A DNA stretch of 64,000 bases. Source: Belliella calami (GTDB taxonomy: Bacteria; Bacteroidota; Bacteroidia; Cytophagales; Cyclobacteriaceae). A model generated the notes under the pieces. The model was not told the origin of the DNA. It did no database searches and saw nothing but the letters and a program-made list of their open reading frames with translations. The number at the start of each line of letters is the position of its first letter. Position 1 is the first letter of the stretch. Positions 1 through 8,170 of this stretch are shown piece after piece. The stretch is taken from contig NZ_JAKZGS010000011.1 in assembly GCF_022549695.1 (NCBI RefSeq), positions 62,001 to 126,000 on the forward strand, in the 5' to 3' direction. A program made the position numbers and the translations under genes.

Positions 1-1
1 C

Positions 2-79
2 AAAGACACTTTTCAGCATGGAGGAGTATCTTTGGAGGAAATCATAATACCTGTAGTACATCTATTACCAAAGAATTAA
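2..79 (+). CDS. C-terminal end of PorX-like response regulator (partial)
   Basis: The first 79 bases hold the last 25 codons of a gene that enters from the left, read in the frame starting at base 2 and ending in TAA at 77-79. The visible tail contains QHGGVSLEEIIIPVV, which resembles the end of a PglZ/alkaline-phosphatase-like domain as found in PorX, the response regulator controlling the type IX secretion system. In Bacteroidota a PorX-type gene is commonly followed by tsaE and ald, exactly the order seen here. The assignment rests on a short tail plus gene order; the body of the gene lies outside the window. Confidence 0.6.
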   Translation, partial: KDTFQHGGVSLEEIIIPVVHLLPKN

Positions 80-83
80 GCTA

Positions 84-527
84 TTGAAGAAAATCCATTT
101 TGAACATTTAGGACAGATCGAACAAGTCGCCAAAGAAATAGCAGATTATTGTAGTGAAGAAAAAATCTGGGTGTTTAAAGGTGACATGGGTGCAGGAAAG
201 ACGACTTTGATAAAATCCATAGCCAAAAATTTTGGTGTGAAGGATATAGTATCAAGCCCTACCTTTTCAATAGTCAATGAGTATGTCAATGATTCCCAAG
301 AAAAATTTTATCATTTTGACTTTTACAGAATCGAAGATCAAGAGGAAGTTTTGGAAATTGGGATTGATGAATATTTCTATGGAGGATCATATTGCTGGAT
401 AGAATGGGCTGAAAAAATCCCAGCGTTTATTCCAGATACCTTTATGTATATCATTGTAGATGTAGATAATGTTGGTGTGAGAGAAATTAGTGTTTCGAAA
501 ATCGTAAATGGCATGCAGCATGGTTAG
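84..527 (+). CDS. tsaE: tRNA threonylcarbamoyladenosine biosynthesis ATPase TsaE
   Basis: TsaE is the ATPase partner of the TsaB/TsaD complex that makes t6A at position 37 of ANN-decoding tRNAs in the cytoplasm. The 147-residue length is normal. Visible family features are the Walker A motif GDMGAGKTT (about residues 33-41), SSPTFSIVNEY (57-67), the HFDFYRI segment (77-83) and IEWAEK (106-111). The only start that fits is TTG at 84, five bases after the preceding stop, so the gene is probably co-transcribed with the PorX-like gene. Its 3' end overlaps ald by 20 bases. A TsaC/Sua5 protein of the same pathway is encoded at 57524-58153. Function is secure. Confidence 0.93.
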   Translation: MKKIHFEHLGQIEQVAKEIADYCSEEKIWVFKGDMGAGKTTLIKSIAKNFGVKDIVSSPTFSIVNEYVNDSQEKFYHFDFYRIEDQEEVLEIGIDEYFYGGSYCWIEWAEKIPAFIPDTFMYIIVDVDNVGVREISVSKIVNGMQHG

Positions 528-1722
528 CATTACCGAATCTGTAGAGCTTCTTCCAAAGGAGGCGTCTGAGCAAGTGAAAAAAGGAAAAGGGGGGTTCAAT
601 ATCGGGATTCCCAAAGAGACAGATGATCAAGAAAAACGTGTACTTCTGACGCCTGAGGCCGTCCGTCTTTTGACCAACAATGGTTTGAAGGTGGTGGTAG
701 AATCAGAAGCTGGAAAGCAGTCAAAATTTACCGATAAGGAATATTCTGACGCAGGAGCAAAAGTAGTCTATTCTCCCAAAGAGGCTTTAGAAACAGAAGT
801 GGTTCTAAAAGTGGAGCCTCCTACGATAGAAGAAATAAATCATATGCTTCCGGGGGCATGTCTTATCTCTGCGCTTCAGATCGGAAGACAAAATGCAGAA
901 TACATCCACGCGCTCAATGCAAAAAGAATCACTGCAGTATCTTTTGAAAACCTCGAAGACAAAGTGGGAGGGATGCCAGTGGTAAGAGCAATGAGTGAGA
1001 TTGCTGGAAGTACTGTGATGTTGATTGCATCAGAATATTTGAGTAGTGTCAGCCATGGTAAGGGCTTGATTTTGGGGGGAGTCACTGGAGTTCCTCCAAC
1101 TCAAGTTGTGATCATAGGTGCTGGCACTGTTGCAGAATATGCAGCAAGAACTGCATTGGGTCTTGGGGCAAACATCAAAGTATTTGACAACCATATTTAC
1201 AAGCTGAGAAGAGTAAAGCAACTACTAGGTCAGCAAGTGTTTACTTCTACGATTGATAATATTACCTTGGCTCAAGCACTGAAGGAGGCAGATGTCGTGA
1301 TAGGGGCATTACGGGCAGAAAAAGGTAGGAATAAAATAGTGGTAACAGAGGAAATGATAGCAGCAATGATGCCTGGAAGTGTCGTAATCGATGTGAGTAT
1401 TGATCAAGGAGGTTGTATTGAGACAGCAGAGATGACATCACATTCCAAACCTACTTACTTGAAGCATGATATTATTCATTATTGTGTACCAAACATCGCA
1501 TCAAGGGTTTCGAGAACTGCTTCCGTAGCATTGAGCAATATTTTTACGCCGATTCTGCTGCAAATGTCAGATTTGAAAGGGGCTGAAGAGATGATATTCA
1601 ATTACAAGTGGTTTATGAAGGGTGTTTATACTTATCGTGGAAGCTTAACAAATGCCCATTTGGCTAGAAAATTCTTGATGACCCACAAGGAACTTCAGCT
1701 GTTATTGGCAGCTAGGTATTAG
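508..1722 (+). CDS. ald: alanine dehydrogenase
   Basis: Predicted NAD-dependent L-alanine dehydrogenase (alanine to pyruvate plus ammonia) of the AlaDh/PNT family, cytoplasmic, 404 residues. The N-terminal domain begins with GIPKETDDQEKRVLLTP (about residues 33-49), the usual substrate-side signature. The Rossmann domain carries VVIIGAGTVAEYAA (about 200-213), and VVIDVSIDQGG follows. ATG at 508 or at 520 is possible; both lie inside the end of tsaE, and the first residues are not conserved, so the start is uncertain by four codons. The 3' end overlaps the convergent receiver gene by 4 bases. Some family members act as transhydrogenase subunits, but a single chain of this length fits alanine dehydrogenase. 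Confidence 0.9.
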   Translation: MACSMVSITESVELLPKEASEQVKKGKGGFNIGIPKETDDQEKRVLLTPEAVRLLTNNGLKVVVESEAGKQSKFTDKEYSDAGAKVVYSPKEALETEVVLKVEPPTIEEINHMLPGACLISALQIGRQNAEYIHALNAKRITAVSFENLEDKVGGMPVVRAMSEIAGSTVMLIASEYLSSVSHGKGLILGGVTGVPPTQVVIIGAGTVAEYAARTALGLGANIKVFDNHIYKLRRVKQLLGQQVFTSTIDNITLAQALKEADVVIGALRAEKGRNKIVVTEEMIAAMMPGSVVIDVSIDQGGCIETAEMTSHSKPTYLKHDIIHYCVPNIASRVSRTASVALSNIFTPILLQMSDLKGAEEMIFNYKWFMKGVYTYRGSLTNAHLARKFLMTHKELQLLLAARY

Positions 1723-2192
1723 GAAAGTAGATTTTGTCGAAGTAAAAATTCCAGTTGATCATTGGCTTTAATCAAGTCATCGGTCAACTTTTTATTTTCA
1801 TTTCGAAGAGAATATACTTCAAAGGCGTTTTTGATGACTGTTCGAAGGTAGTCTTCTTCCCAAGGTTTGGTCAGATAATGATAAACCTGCCCTTTGTTGA
1901 TAGCATCTATTACAGCCTGAATATCTGTATATCCAGTCAAAAGAATCCTAATCGGATCAGGATAAAGTGGAATAATTGACTCTAGGAATTCTACGCCAGT
2001 TTCTTCAGGCATTCGTTGGTCAGTGATGATAATATCTACTGTCTGAGTCAAGAGCAGGTCTCTAGCTTCTTGTGCGGATATAGCAATAAACACTTTGTAA
2101 TCTCTTCTGAACGTCGCTTTGAATGCTTGAAGATTATTTTCCTCATCATCTACATACAGTATTTTTATTTTTTCTTTTTGCTGATCAGACAT
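1719..2192 (-). CDS. stand-alone response regulator receiver protein
   Basis: This 157-residue protein is a CheY-like receiver domain followed by a short coiled tail and no output domain. The acidic pocket is DDEEN (about 15-19), the phosphoacceptor is D58 in TDQRMP, the conserved Thr/Gly step is LLTGYTD and the lysine is in LTKPWE. This receiver subtype (DQRMP, LLTGYTDI, INKGQVYHYLTKPWE) is the same as the N-terminal receiver of the hybrid kinase at 6340-7428. The gene is divergent from the ThiF-GNAT-kinase operon, so it probably belongs to the same circuit as a phosphorelay intermediate or output. The tail LRNENKKLTDDLIKANDQL is likely helical. The partner kinase is inferred from position. 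Confidence 0.88.
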   Translation of the reverse strand: MSDQQKEKIKILYVDDEENNLQAFKATFRRDYKVFIAISAQEARDLLLTQTVDIIITDQRMPEETGVEFLESIIPLYPDPIRILLTGYTDIQAVIDAINKGQVYHYLTKPWEEDYLRTVIKNAFEVYSLRNENKKLTDDLIKANDQLEFLLRQNLLS

Positions 2193-2438
2193 TTGTTTCT
2201 TTGTTTATGAGAATATAAGTAAAATAAAATTCGAGAAACTGTTTTTGGAAAGTGGTTTTTTTCTTGCTTTAGAAATCAGTTTTCTATTAATTTTTCTGCT
2301 TAAAATTCTGTTTATTGCCCTCGATATTATCAAATATCTAAATAAAATTCATTTCTGTGAATATTTTTTTCTTTTTTAATATGAATCTTGAATCAAAAAT
2401 ATAACTTTACCAGTATCTATCACCCCATATTTACGATA
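2193..2438. promoter_or_regulatory. divergent intergenic region between receiver gene and ThiF operon
   Basis: This AT-rich gap of about 245 bases separates the divergent receiver gene from the ThiF-GNAT-kinase operon and must hold both promoters. A TATAACTTTA stretch near 2400-2411 is a near match to the Bacteroidota TAnnTTTG -7 element, but it lacks the final G. No hairpin or clear operator was found. The open frame of the ThiF gene extends upstream to a TTG at 2388, but I place the start at the ATG at 2439, so the 2388-2438 stretch is treated as leader. Confidence 0.4.
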
Positions 2439-3548
2439 ATGAGCTACATTAAAGATCTTGATTTCACCCATCAAATTGAAGCTTTAATCTTAAATCCCCA
2501 AAAAGTCAGTGAATTTCAACTTTTGCAAAAGATAAAGGAATTACCGTTTATTTCAATTATCGATGAAATTGACAGTCAAGTTTCTGAGTTGATAAAACTG
2601 AAAAACCCTTCTGTAAAATTTCAGTCCACTGAGTTGGCTGAGCAAGTTGAAACTTTTTTTGAGGAAATTGATAAAGAAAAGTTTGGTGTCTGGGTATATT
2701 ATTCTTGGAAAAATGCTTTAGTGCATTTGCTTCCAGAAGAGGATTTTATAACAGTAAGGACAATCAGAAACAAATTCAAAATCACAGATGAAGAGCAAAG
2801 CGCTTTGGCAACAAAAAAAATTGGCATAATAGGACTTTCTGTAGGCCAAAGTGTAGCGATCAGCTTAGCTATGGAGCGGTCATTTGGTGAGCTAAGAATT
2901 GCTGATTTTGATACCCTAGAACTTGGTAATATGAATCGTCTAAGGACGAGTGTCCTCAATCTTGGGGTGTCCAAAACAACTTTGGTGAAGCGTGAAATAG
3001 CAGAGATTGATCCTTTTCTAAAAGTAAAGGTTTATGATGAAGGATTAACAGATGGAAACATTGAGTCTTTTTTTACAGAAGATGGAAATCTTGATTTGGT
3101 AGTAGAGGAATGTGACAATATCAAAGTGAAGATAGAAGTACGAATCAAAGCAAGGGAGTTGGGCATACCGGTCATCATGGATACAAGTGATAGAGGTTTG
3201 ATCGATATAGAAAGGTTTGATTTGGAAACAGACCGTCCGATTTTTCATGGACTTCTTTCGGGTTTTGGTTCTGAAAATGATTTGTTAGAAAATTTGAATT
3301 CCTCAAAAACTGAAATTCTAATGTCGATTTTAGACTATGAAAAAATTTCAGTTAGAGGCAAAAACAGTTTGTCCGAATTGGGAAAATCAATTACAAGCTG
3401 GCCCCAGCTAGGTACTTCTGTTATCATGGGAGGAGCTATGTGTGCACATTTTGCAAGAAAAATACTAACAACTCAAGAAGTCAATTCTGGAAGAGCCTAC
3501 ATTGATTTGGATCTATACTTCAATAACAAAAATGAAAGTAAAAATTAG
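2439..3548 (+). CDS. ThiF/E1-like adenylyltransferase, Rv1355c-type, stand-alone
   Basis: This is a 369-residue protein with an E1/ThiF-type nucleotide-binding domain. With the ATG at 2439 as start, the Rossmann loop GIIGLSVGQSVA lies near residues 129-140, the ADFDTLEL strand near 155-162, and NMNRLR (ATP-contacting arginine position) near 164-169. VVEECDN near 222-228 carries the only obvious candidate cysteine in the adenylate region. The pattern HLLPEEDF...RNKFKITDEEQ...GLSVGQS...FDTLELGNMNRLR...TSDRGLIDIERFDLE resembles the Rv1355c family. Those proteins, as I recall them, are much longer and carry a nitroreductase-like C-terminal domain, which is absent here. Members of this superfamily adenylate a carboxylate or C-terminal glycine; the substrate is unknown. 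The stop overlaps the GNAT gene by 17 bases, suggesting translational coupling. Confidence 0.8.
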   Translation: MSYIKDLDFTHQIEALILNPQKVSEFQLLQKIKELPFISIIDEIDSQVSELIKLKNPSVKFQSTELAEQVETFFEEIDKEKFGVWVYYSWKNALVHLLPEEDFITVRTIRNKFKITDEEQSALATKKIGIIGLSVGQSVAISLAMERSFGELRIADFDTLELGNMNRLRTSVLNLGVSKTTLVKREIAEIDPFLKVKVYDEGLTDGNIESFFTEDGNLDLVVEECDNIKVKIEVRIKARELGIPVIMDTSDRGLIDIERFDLETDRPIFHGLLSGFGSENDLLENLNSSKTEILMSILDYEKISVRGKNSLSELGKSITSWPQLGTSVIMGGAMCAHFARKILTTQEVNSGRAYIDLDLYFNNKNESKN

Positions 3549-4227
3549 GGTTGTGAGAGCAATCTCCTCTCCTGAGGAAACGGAAAAATATGTAAGTGGA
3601 CATTTCAAGGTTTTGGAATCATATGGGGTCACCAAAGTCACATCTGCTGATAGGTCATGGATGAATAATCCAAATGTTTACCTTCTTTTAGTAGAATCCG
3701 AAGATGGCGAAAGGATGCTAGGTGGCGGAAGGGTACAGTTGCGGAGTGCAGGTTTTCCTTTGCCACTCGAAGGAGCTATTTTTGAAAAAGATAGCAGGAT
3801 AGTATCTTACATGGAAAGGTTCGAGGACTTGAAAGTTGCCGAGTATTGCGGTCTTTGGAATTCAAAAGAAGTTTCAGGATATGGGATTGGGAGTATTTAT
3901 TTGATCAGAATAGGAGTGGCATTGACTTCCTTTTTGGATTTAAACTGTTTAATGGCTTTTTGCTCGCCATTTACAGTTGCCAATTCTCAGTCAGTAGGTC
4001 TGAGGATTATAGAGGAGCTCGGTGATAATGGTACTTTTTTGTATCCTAAAGAGGGACTTGTAGCTACCATAATGGAAGTGGAAAATGTCAGGACACTCGA
4101 GAGGGCAAATCCGGAGGAAAAGGATTTTATTTTTGATTTGAGAAAAAACCCAAAACAAACAAAGTTCCTTACCAGCAAAATGGGAGAAATGGAAGTTGAA
4201 TTTGATTTGAATTTAGAAAAACTATGA
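3532..4227 (+). CDS. GNAT-like N-acyltransferase
   Basis: This 231-residue protein has a GNAT/autoinducer-synthase-like fold signature. GGGRVQLRSAGFPLPLEG (about 65-82) is followed by VAEYCGLWNSKEVSGYGIGSIYL (about 102-124), where the SGYGIGS loop fits the acyl-CoA pyrophosphate-binding motif A. The length, and the long N-terminal part before motif A, recall FeeM/LuxI-like long-chain N-acyl transferases more than small acetyltransferases; this is only a resemblance. The ATG at 3532 is chosen over an in-frame TTG at 3502. The gene overlaps the ThiF-like gene by 17 bases, and its stop overlaps the sensor kinase start in ATGA. Acyl donor and acceptor are unknown. Confidence 0.68.
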   Translation: MKVKIRVVRAISSPEETEKYVSGHFKVLESYGVTKVTSADRSWMNNPNVYLLLVESEDGERMLGGGRVQLRSAGFPLPLEGAIFEKDSRIVSYMERFEDLKVAEYCGLWNSKEVSGYGIGSIYLIRIGVALTSFLDLNCLMAFCSPFTVANSQSVGLRIIEELGDNGTFLYPKEGLVATIMEVENVRTLERANPEEKDFIFDLRKNPKQTKFLTSKMGEMEVEFDLNLEKL

Positions 4228-6347
4228 TCAAAAGTTGGACAAATAAACAGCCTCTCGTAATAGGATTGACTGTCATCATATTTATTTTTTTACCCGTCAT
4301 GGCATTTCTGGCATCCATAGGTGATATGGATACATTTGAAATCAAGGAATACTACATTTTCAAAAACAGAGAGTTTTTGGGTGATGGAGAAAAAATCACC
4401 GTAAATTCTAATGCGCTAGGTCTGGGGTTTGTGGAAGAAGCCTATTTGGGATTCAGGATAGACGATGCTTTCGAACTAGGAGAAAATCTAGCCTTGGAAT
4501 TAAAGAACCCAACTTTCAGAGAAGTGGTCTTATACCAAAAAACTGACAATGGATTGCTCGAAGAACTAGGTCGCGCAGGCACAAACTATGGACGGACAAA
4601 TATTTTTTCTAATCCTAATCCACTTTTCAATATAAATAAGTCCGGAGTAAAGCAGGAGTTGTTTATTTCGATCAAAAGTAATGAGCCCATCAATGTTGAA
4701 ATTTCCTTAGCCGAATACAGCCTTTTCCATTTTGTTTACAATCAAAGAACGCTTATTATAAGTTCTTACATGGGGGTGATGTTTGCTTTGTTTCTATATA
4801 ATTTCATTCTTTTTTTTCTCATACGCGACAAAACATATTTCTTATACTCGATTTATATCTTGTTTATAGCATTGGCTCAGACTTCATTGTTGGGTTATTC
4901 TTACTACTACTTTTTGAACCAAAATTCTTATTTATATGAATTAAGTATAATCGGATTTTCTGCTATTTCTGGAATGGCGGGGATTTCTTTTATGAGGATG
5001 TTCCTTAAGACTCGTGAGTTTACTCCTTTTTTAGATAAGTTATTGATTTTGAATATTTTTGTATATGGCGCTTCTTTCCTATTGAGGATCTTTGGTTTCA
5101 TCAGGCTAAGCTATACTTTCACGGATGTGTCAGGTTTGATGGTGATAGTACTTTTTGTTTTTTCGGCTAGTATTATAGCACGAAAAGGATACAGGCCTGC
5201 AGTCTATTTTATAATAGGATGGCTGTTTTTTTTTATAGGACTATTGGTTTTTATTTTGCAAACCAATGGATTGATTGAGTTCAATGCACCACCAAACTTC
5301 CCAATGTTGGTAGGGACAGCAATGGAGGCTATATTGCTTTCTCTTGCATTGGCAGAGAAAATAAACATTCTAAAAAAAGAAAAAGAAGGTGAACAAGCCG
5401 AAAAGTTGAGAGTTCTTAAAGAGAATGAAAGCCTGATCCTAAAGCAAAATGAAATGCTTGAGTCAAAAGTAAAAGTAAGGACTGAAGAACTAGAAGAGAC
5501 CTTGAGGCATCTTCAAAATACCCAGACTCAATTGGTAAATCAAGAGAAAATGGCATCTTTGGGTCAATTGACAGCAGGGATTGCCCATGAAATCAATAAT
5601 CCGATCAATTTTGTCAGTTCTAATATTTCCCCACTAAAAAGAGATATAAAAGACCTTATGGAAATAGTGGAAATGTACAGAGAGAAAGGAGGTTTACATT
5701 TCACAGAAGACACAAAGAAAGAAATCCAAGCGCTGGAAGAAGAGTTGGAGCTTGAATACATTCTTGACGAAATCGACCAATTACTAAAGGGAATGGATGA
5801 TGGCGCCAAGCGAACGGTTGAAATTGTGAAAGGTTTAAGACTTTTTTCGCGCGTAGATGAACAAGATGTGAAAAAAGTCGATATTCATGACGGGATTAAT
5901 AGTACATTAGTGTTATTGAACAGTTCCATGTCAGGCAAGATAAAAATAGTGAGGGATTTTGGTGAAATTCCAAAGGTAGAATGTCTTGCAGGAAAGATTA
6001 ATCAAGTGTTTATGAATATTATTACCAATTCCATACATGCATTGACTGATTATTTGGCAGAAAACCCTTCCCCAGAAATCTTAATCAAAACAAGCCAAAT
6101 TGATGAATTTGTCAAAATTGAAATTGGAGATAATGGACCAGGAATGCCCAAATCGGTAAAGGAAAGAATTTTTGAACCCTTTTTTACCACAAAAGCTGTA
6201 GGTAAAGGTACCGGACTAGGACTGTCAATTGTTTATACTATTATAGAAAACCATAATGGTACACTGGAAGTAGATACGGCAGTAGGTAAAGGGACTAATT
6301 TTATAATAACCTTACCGATTTATCAAAACACTCCACATCATGAATGA
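4224..6347 (+). CDS. 7TMR-DISM sensor histidine kinase
   Basis: This 707-residue membrane sensor kinase starts in a 4-base overlap with the acyltransferase gene. It has an N-terminal membrane anchor (about 10-32), a periplasmic beta-rich domain of 7TMR-DISMED2 type (about 40-170), seven membrane helices (about 177-375) and a coiled coil (about 375-440). The kinase core follows: H-box [13 protein letters not shown] with H455 as phosphoacceptor, N-box [13 protein letters not shown]1 DNGPGMP and G2 GKGTGLGLS. The DISMED2 domain is generally thought to bind carbohydrate-like or other small ligands. The fusion to the two enzyme genes by overlap suggests that the sensed ligand may be linked to their product. 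The gene overlaps the next by 8 bases. Confidence 0.9.
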   Translation: MIKSWTNKQPLVIGLTVIIFIFLPVMAFLASIGDMDTFEIKEYYIFKNREFLGDGEKITVNSNALGLGFVEEAYLGFRIDDAFELGENLALELKNPTFREVVLYQKTDNGLLEELGRAGTNYGRTNIFSNPNPLFNINKSGVKQELFISIKSNEPINVEISLAEYSLFHFVYNQRTLIISSYMGVMFALFLYNFILFFLIRDKTYFLYSIYILFIALAQTSLLGYSYYYFLNQNSYLYELSIIGFSAISGMAGISFMRMFLKTREFTPFLDKLLILNIFVYGASFLLRIFGFIRLSYTFTDVSGLMVIVLFVFSASIIARKGYRPAVYFIIGWLFFFIGLLVFILQTNGLIEFNAPPNFPMLVGTAMEAILLSLALAEKINILKKEKEGEQAEKLRVLKENESLILKQNEMLESKVKVRTEELEETLRHLQNTQTQLVNQEKMASLGQLTAGIAHEINNPINFVSSNISPLKRDIKDLMEIVEMYREKGGLHFTEDTKKEIQALEEELELEYILDEIDQLLKGMDDGAKRTVEIVKGLRLFSRVDEQDVKKVDIHDGINSTLVLLNSSMSGKIKIVRDFGEIPKVECLAGKINQVFMNIITNSIHALTDYLAENPSPEILIKTSQIDEFVKIEIGDNGPGMPKSVKERIFEPFFTTKAVGKGTGLGLSIVYTIIENHNGTLEVDTAVGKGTNFIITLPIYQNTPHHE

Positions 6348-7428
6348 AAAAATACGAGTACTTTACATAGATGATGAAGATAATAACTTAAACTCCTTTA
6401 AGGCCAGTCTTCGAAAGGATTTTCATATCATTACAGCTATAGATGCAGAGGATGGGTTGAAAATAGCTGAGCTGGAAGAATTGCATGTGGTCATAGCAGA
6501 CCAAAGGATGCCAGGACTGACAGGAGTAGAATTTTTTGAAAAATTGATGAAAATCAATCCTGATCCTGTCCGGATTTTGTTGACAGGATACTCAGATATT
6601 GCCAGTGTAATCGATGCGATCAATAAAGGTGAAGTCTATAGATTTATCGATAAGCCATGGAATCTTGAGCAGATCAAAAATGCTATAAAGAATGCGTCTG
6701 AAATATATTTTACCAAAAAAGAATTAAAAGACAAAAATGAAAGATTAAAAAAGGTGTATTCAGAAATGAACCAGTTTGTGTATAGTCTTTCGCATGAATT
6801 GAGAGGTCCATTGATGAGTATCTCCGGCGTCTCTAAGCTGGCAAAGACCGAAACAGATGATCAAAACATCTTGGAGTACTTTGATATGATAGATTCAGCG
6901 ACACTTAGGCTGGATGATTTTATATACAAAATGCTGGATTTTTATCGCTCAACCAAAATAGACACTAAAGCTTCAGAGATTTTCTTTCAAGAAATAATAG
7001 ACGAACAGCTACTAGAGTACAAAGAAAAATTGGGTCTGGATGATGTCAACATTGAAATCAAAATTGATCAGCAAGAAAAATTCTTTTCCGACGATTCTAA
7101 GCTTAGAGTAATTATCAACAACCTCTTTAGCAATGCTTATAAATTTCAAAAAAGTGATGGAGGCGGAAAGTCCATAAAATTGAAAATAACTGTCAAAGAC
7201 AAATCCGCAATCATAGAGATAGAGGATAACGGCATAGGTATCGAAGAGAAATTCCAAACTGAAGTATTCAACCTCTTTCACAGAGCGACTCAAAGAAACG
7301 TAGGCTCAGGACTAGGCTTGTATATGGTCAAAGAGTCTGTGATTCAAATGGGAGGGAAGATAAATCTTGTTTCAAAATTGGATCATGGTACGATCTTTAC
7401 GATCACTTTGCCTTCTTTGAAACCGTAG
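6340..7428 (+). CDS. receiver-histidine kinase hybrid protein
   Basis: This 362-residue cytoplasmic protein has an N-terminal receiver and a C-terminal kinase core, with no membrane segment. The receiver has acidic residues D11-D12, phosphoacceptor D54 in ADQRMP, and DKPW near 104-107. A helical linker (about 115-145) leads to a HisKA domain with H152 in YSLSHELRGPLM. The ATPase domain carries INNLFSNAYKFQ (N-box), EDNGIGIEE (G1) and GSGLGLYMV (G2). It is the last gene of the overlapping operon from 2439, so it is a natural target of the upstream 7TMR-DISM kinase. The near-identical receiver subtype at 1719-2192 could be its own target. No DNA-binding output domain is encoded in this island. 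Confidence 0.9.
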   Translation: MNEKIRVLYIDDEDNNLNSFKASLRKDFHIITAIDAEDGLKIAELEELHVVIADQRMPGLTGVEFFEKLMKINPDPVRILLTGYSDIASVIDAINKGEVYRFIDKPWNLEQIKNAIKNASEIYFTKKELKDKNERLKKVYSEMNQFVYSLSHELRGPLMSISGVSKLAKTETDDQNILEYFDMIDSATLRLDDFIYKMLDFYRSTKIDTKASEIFFQEIIDEQLLEYKEKLGLDDVNIEIKIDQQEKFFSDDSKLRVIINNLFSNAYKFQKSDGGGKSIKLKITVKDKSAIIEIEDNGIGIEEKFQTEVFNLFHRATQRNVGSGLGLYMVKESVIQMGGKINLVSKLDHGTIFTITLPSLKP

Positions 7429-7577
7429 TTTTTGATAGAAAGGTCATCAATTTTGTATTTAACCCTAAAAAAAAAACAATAATATCAACAAAATAGAATG
7501 ATATTACTTTGATAAAAATGAGAATACAAACTAAATTGCGCATCATTAAAAATTCGAACAATAAATAGTTTTTAGAT
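7429..7577. promoter_or_regulatory. intergenic region upstream of ppa
   Basis: An A/T-rich gap of about 150 bases separates the signalling operon from ppa. I see no clear terminator hairpin for the upstream operon, so some read-through into ppa is possible. The sequence ATTACTTTGAT near 7503-7513 is close to, but not an exact copy of, the TAnnTTTG element. Confidence 0.3.
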
Positions 7578-8117
7578 ATGATTAATCCATGGCACGATGT
7601 GCAAATTGGTAAAGATGCTCCGGAATATGTGATGGGGGTAATCGAAATTCCAAAAGGTAGTAAAGGAAAGTATGAATTGGACAAGAAAACAGGAATGCTT
7701 ATACTTGATAGGGTTTTGTTTTCGGCAGTTCATTATCCTGCAAATTATGGATTTATACCACAGACCTTCTGCGAGGATCATGATCCTTTGGACATTTTAA
7801 TTATTTCCCAAATTGATATTCCTTCGATGACATTGGTAAAAGCCAAAGTCATTGGTGTGATGAGAATGGTCGATGGTGGGGAAGCTGATGATAAAATCAT
7901 CGCAGTAGCAGCAGATGATCAGTCGGTGAATTATATTGAAGATATCGATGAATTACCTCCGCATTTGATGAAGGAAGTACACAGATTCTTTGAGGACTAC
8001 AAGAAGCTCGAAAGCAAAGAAGTGAAAGTGGAAGATTTCTTAGGTAGAGAAGACGCTTTTAGAATCATCAAAGAAAGTATTGAGCTTTACGATAAAAATT
8101 TTAGAACAAAAAGATAA
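7578..8117 (+). CDS. ppa: inorganic pyrophosphatase, family I
   Basis: Soluble family I inorganic pyrophosphatase, which hydrolyses PPi to two phosphates and pulls biosynthetic reactions forward in the cytoplasm. The 179-residue length is normal. Visible family elements are [14 protein letters not shown] (about 23-36), [10 protein letters not shown] (52-61), the metal-binding signature DHDPLD (67-72) and DGGEADDK (about 97-104). The gene is closed by a strong hairpin at 8123-8149, so it is probably monocistronic. Function is secure. Confidence 0.95.
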   Translation: MINPWHDVQIGKDAPEYVMGVIEIPKGSKGKYELDKKTGMLILDRVLFSAVHYPANYGFIPQTFCEDHDPLDILIISQIDIPSMTLVKAKVIGVMRMVDGGEADDKIIAVAADDQSVNYIEDIDELPPHLMKEVHRFFEDYKKLESKEVKVEDFLGREDAFRIIKESIELYDKNFRTKR

Positions 8118-8122
8118 TTGAT

Positions 8123-8149
8123 AAGCCTGAATCATTGAAATTCAGGCTT
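8123..8149 (+). terminator. rho-independent terminator after ppa
   Basis: A perfect 10-base-pair stem (AAGCCTGAAT at 8123-8132 against ATTCAGGCTT at 8140-8149) with a 7-base loop is followed by TCATCTTTT. It lies 6 bases after the ppa stop. It also covers the TTG at 8135 that opens the porin reading frame, which argues that the porin really starts at the ATG at 8171. Confidence 0.8.
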
Positions 8150-8170
8150 TCATCTTTTAACTTAAACTCA

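Noticed and set aside
8135-8170. Longer porin start at TTG 8135
   Set aside because: It lies within the ppa terminator hairpin and would place extra residues before a clean signal peptide; the ATG at 8171 is better.
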